Assembly: GCA_900540425.1 (NCBI GenBank)
Contig: UQFU01000085.1
Location: 1 to 6,853 of the forward strand
Direction: 5' to 3'
Source of the DNA: an uncultured Alphaproteobacteria bacterium
Lineage (GTDB): Bacteria; Pseudomonadota; Alphaproteobacteria; RF32; CAG-239
Length of the DNA: 6,853 nucleotides
The position numbers and the translations under genes were made by a program. The notes below the pieces were generated by a model, which saw nothing but the letters and a program-made list of their open reading frames with translations, searched no databases and was not told the origin of the DNA. Of this stretch, positions 5,181-6,853 are shown in pieces; positions within the stretch are counted from its first letter, which is position 1; every line of letters begins with the position of its first letter.

Positions 5181-5209
5181 CCTTATGAGGGTATCATACG
5201 CTCATATGG
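5181..5209. promoter_or_regulatory. Near-perfect 23-bp palindrome, probable operator for the 70/104-aa gene pair
   Basis: Positions 5184-5194 (TATGAGGGTAT) and the reverse complement of 5196-5206 (TATGAGCGTAT) agree at 10 of 11 bases around a single central C at 5195. Two further G/C pairs extend it to 5181-5209. On the minus strand its centre is TATGAT, a good -10 box, though no matching -35 was found. No T-tract follows in either direction, so it is not an intrinsic terminator for glmM. It lies about 30-50 bp ahead of the 70-aa gene start, where a dimeric repressor would act. Confidence 0.5.
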
Positions 5210-5240
5210 TAAACAAAAGATTACCAACCCTTTGTCAGTT

Positions 5241-6584
5241 CTACATAAATTCTGAAATTTTTGCCACAATTTTTTCGGCTGCCGCGGCCACAACCGCCGC
5301 ATCTTCCGCTTCCACCCGGATTTTTATCAACGGTTCGGTGCCCGATTTCCGCACAATCACAGATCCGCCGACAGCTTCCGCCATTTGCGAAGATTCGCCG
5401 ACAACCGCTTGCACTATAGCATCATTCATAACTTTTGCAATAATTTCCTTATTCGGAAACCGCAGATTCTTAATTTCGCAGGGACATTTTTCAAAAACCG
5501 GAAAAATTTCGCTCATTTTTTTGCCCGACTGCAAAATTCCCGCCGCCATGGTAATCCCGGTAACCAAACCGTCACCCGTCGGCCCAAAATCAAACTGAAC
5601 CATGTGCCCGGACTCTTCGCCGCCGAAATTAGAACCGGTTTCCCGCATCTTCTCGGTTACATAACGCTCACCGACGGCCGTTCGCAAATACCTGATTCCC
5701 AGATTGTTAAGATACTTTTCCAAACCGAGGTTCGACCAAACCGTCGCCACGACCGTACCGGCCCTTAACGCGCCATTCCGATGCAGATATCCGCCCAAAA
5801 AAGCCAGTATCTGATCGCCGTCCAAACGCCGCCCCAAATCGTCGCAGACAATAATCCGGTCACCATCGCCGTCAAGCGCAATACCCATATCCGCCTTCTC
5901 GGCAACAACCGTATCCTGCATCAGCTGTGTCGCCGTCGAACCGCAATTCAGATTAATATTGCGCCCGTCGGGGGCAATGCCGACTGCCACAACTTCCGCT
6001 CCCAGGCTGCGCAGCAAATCCGGCGCAAATCCCGCAAAAGCGCCATTGGCGCAATCAAGGACGATTTTCATTCCCTTAAGCGGCACTCCGGCAAAACGGG
6101 ATTTGATTTTCTGCTCATAACGCGCCACGGCCGTCTTGTTCGTAACCACACGCCCAATATGCTCCGGATCGGAACTCGGCTGCCCGCCAGCAACCAAAGC
6201 CTCAATCCGTGAGGTCTCGGCATCGGAAAGTTTGTTGCCGTCCGCCCCGATAAGCTTAATGCCGTTATCATGATACGGATTGTGCGATGCCGTAATCATT
6301 ACCGCCAAATCCACCTCAAGCTCCGGTGCCAGCATCGTAACTGCCGGCGTCGGCAAAACGCCCAAACGGACAACCTCAATCCCCGAAGCGGCAAAACCGG
6401 CAATCAGGGCAGCTTCGAGCATATCTCCGGAAATCCGCGTATCTTTGGCAATCGCCGCTCTTTTGTGTTTTTGACAAATTGATGCGGCAGCGGCTTGCGC
6501 CAGTTTAAGGGCAAATTCGGGCACCATCGGAAAAACGTTAGCCACCCCGCGAACCCCGTCGGTTCCAAACAATTTCTCAACCAT
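5241..6584 (-). CDS. glmM: Phosphoglucosamine mutase GlmM
   Basis: GlmM converts glucosamine-6-phosphate to glucosamine-1-phosphate on the way to UDP-GlcNAc for peptidoglycan and lipopolysaccharide. The 447-residue length is typical, and all four domains of the alpha-D-phosphohexomutase fold can be followed. FGTDGVRG is at 6-13. The phosphoserine loop TASHNP (98-103) has catalytic Ser100. The Mg2+ loop is DGDGDR (238-243), the sugar-binding loop GEESGH (322-327), and the phosphate-binding loop RKSGTEP (412-418). GxxS residues around the phosphoserine distinguish GlmM from plain phosphoglucomutase. The ATG at 6584 has GGAG 8 nt upstream. It stands alone here: the gene upstream is divergent, and the downstream pair is 89 bp away behind a palindrome. 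No promoter stands out; TTGCCT and CAGAAT about 45 bp upstream are weak candidates. Confidence 0.97.
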   Translation of the reverse strand: MVEKLFGTDGVRGVANVFPMVPEFALKLAQAAAASICQKHKRAAIAKDTRISGDMLEAALIAGFAASGIEVVRLGVLPTPAVTMLAPELEVDLAVMITASHNPYHDNGIKLIGADGNKLSDAETSRIEALVAGGQPSSDPEHIGRVVTNKTAVARYEQKIKSRFAGVPLKGMKIVLDCANGAFAGFAPDLLRSLGAEVVAVGIAPDGRNINLNCGSTATQLMQDTVVAEKADMGIALDGDGDRIIVCDDLGRRLDGDQILAFLGGYLHRNGALRAGTVVATVWSNLGLEKYLNNLGIRYLRTAVGERYVTEKMRETGSNFGGEESGHMVQFDFGPTGDGLVTGITMAAGILQSGKKMSEIFPVFEKCPCEIKNLRFPNKEIIAKVMNDAIVQAVVGESSQMAEAVGGSVIVRKSGTEPLIKIRVEAEDAAVVAAAAEKIVAKISEFM

Positions 6585-6755
6585 AAGAAAGTCTCCGTAA
6601 TAATTTTAAAGAATGGCAATATTCTGCCACAAAGCACCGAAAAGGCAATGCCAAATATCCGCCCGTCGCCACACATATTGTTACTTTTTGTTTCGCCGTT
6701 TGGGAAGATTAAATTTTCCCTTGCATTTTGCCGGATTTGCATTAATCTTGTTCCT

Positions 6756-6792
6756 GCATCCGGGAGAGCCGGGTGCGGAGTGTAGTAACTCC
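6756..6792 (+). promoter_or_regulatory. Two stacked hairpins in the leader of the right-edge gene
   Basis: Positions 6756-6763 and 6769-6776 (GCATCCGG/CCGGGTGC, one G-U pair in RNA) form an 8-bp stem with a 5-nt loop. Directly next to it 6777-6781 and 6788-6792 (GGAGT/ACTCC) form a second stem. AACTCCTT is repeated at 6787 and 6810, so GGAGT could pair with either copy. Neither hairpin has a T-tract. This may be leader structure for the gene starting at 6820; function is not established. Confidence 0.3.
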
Positions 6793-6819
6793 TTAACGAG
6801 AAAAAGAACAACTCCTTTT

Positions 6820-6853
6820 ATGGGGAGCTGGGGATATAAGGCTATGCACGAAT
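6820..6853 (+). CDS. First 11 codons of a possible DUF4259-like protein (runs off the window)
   Basis: An ATG at 6820 opens a frame reading MGSWGYKAMHE to the window edge. The MGxWG start is reminiscent of DUF4259-type proteins of unknown function, and that resemblance is the only evidence. No clear Shine-Dalgarno precedes the ATG; the bases just upstream are AACTCCTTTT. An alternative in-frame ATG at 6844 has AAGG only 2 nt before it. It would be divergent from glmM. Too little is visible for a firm call. Confidence 0.35.
   Translation, partial: MGSWGYKAMHE

Noticed and set aside
6613..6640. TGGCAG...TTGCC upstream of glmM as a sigma-54 promoter
   Set aside because: The GG to GC distance is one base short of the required 10 nt, spacing is critical for sigma-54, and the segment is also a simple inverted repeat (TGGCA/TGCCA).

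Overview
The window is a stretch of ordinary bacterial chromosome, almost all coded on the minus strand. The protein set and gene order point to an alphaproteobacterium: mtaB running directly into ftsY is a common alphaproteobacterial arrangement, and the XseA, FtsY and GlmM sequences read like that class. Moderate base composition, an L-lactate dehydrogenase and several orphan small proteins suggest a fermentative, possibly host-associated and uncultured lineage. The class assignment is moderately secure; anything finer is a guess.

Reading the minus strand from high to low coordinates: glmM (phosphoglucosamine mutase, cell-wall precursor synthesis) stands alone. It is followed after 89 bp by two overlapping orphan genes, a 70-aa soluble protein and a 104-aa three-helix membrane protein. 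A 23-bp near-perfect palindrome lies in front of this pair. A short plus-strand gene for a YjfB-type putative motility protein converges on the pair, and the stop codons overlap. Divergent from it is a small membrane-anchored, acidic protein with four CxC cysteine pairs and an EF-hand-like loop.

The 385 bp between that gene and ldh hold no convincing gene. They do contain a roughly 193-bp element with imperfect terminal inverted repeats ending in TA (MITE-like), then an intrinsic terminator and the ldh promoter. ldh (L-lactate dehydrogenase, with catalytic and fructose-bisphosphate-site residues in place) is followed by a hairpin. That hairpin looks like a terminator, yet its downstream arm carries the mtaB ribosome binding site and its loop carries a likely mtaB promoter -10 box.

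mtaB (tRNA ms2t6A methylthiotransferase, lacking the usual TRAM domain), ftsY (SRP receptor) and xseA (exonuclease VII large subunit, cut by the window edge) form a tight operon, with a 4-bp overlap and then a 3-bp gap. At the far right, on the plus strand, the first codons of another gene (MGSWGYKAM...) begin at the window edge, divergent from glmM and preceded by two stacked hairpins.

No CRISPR array, rRNA, tRNA or recognisable defence or biosynthetic system was seen. The most unusual material is the inverted-repeat element, the cysteine-rich EF-hand protein with its palindrome-bearing promoter, the overlapping terminator/promoter/RBS at mtaB, and the orphan gene pair behind the palindrome.
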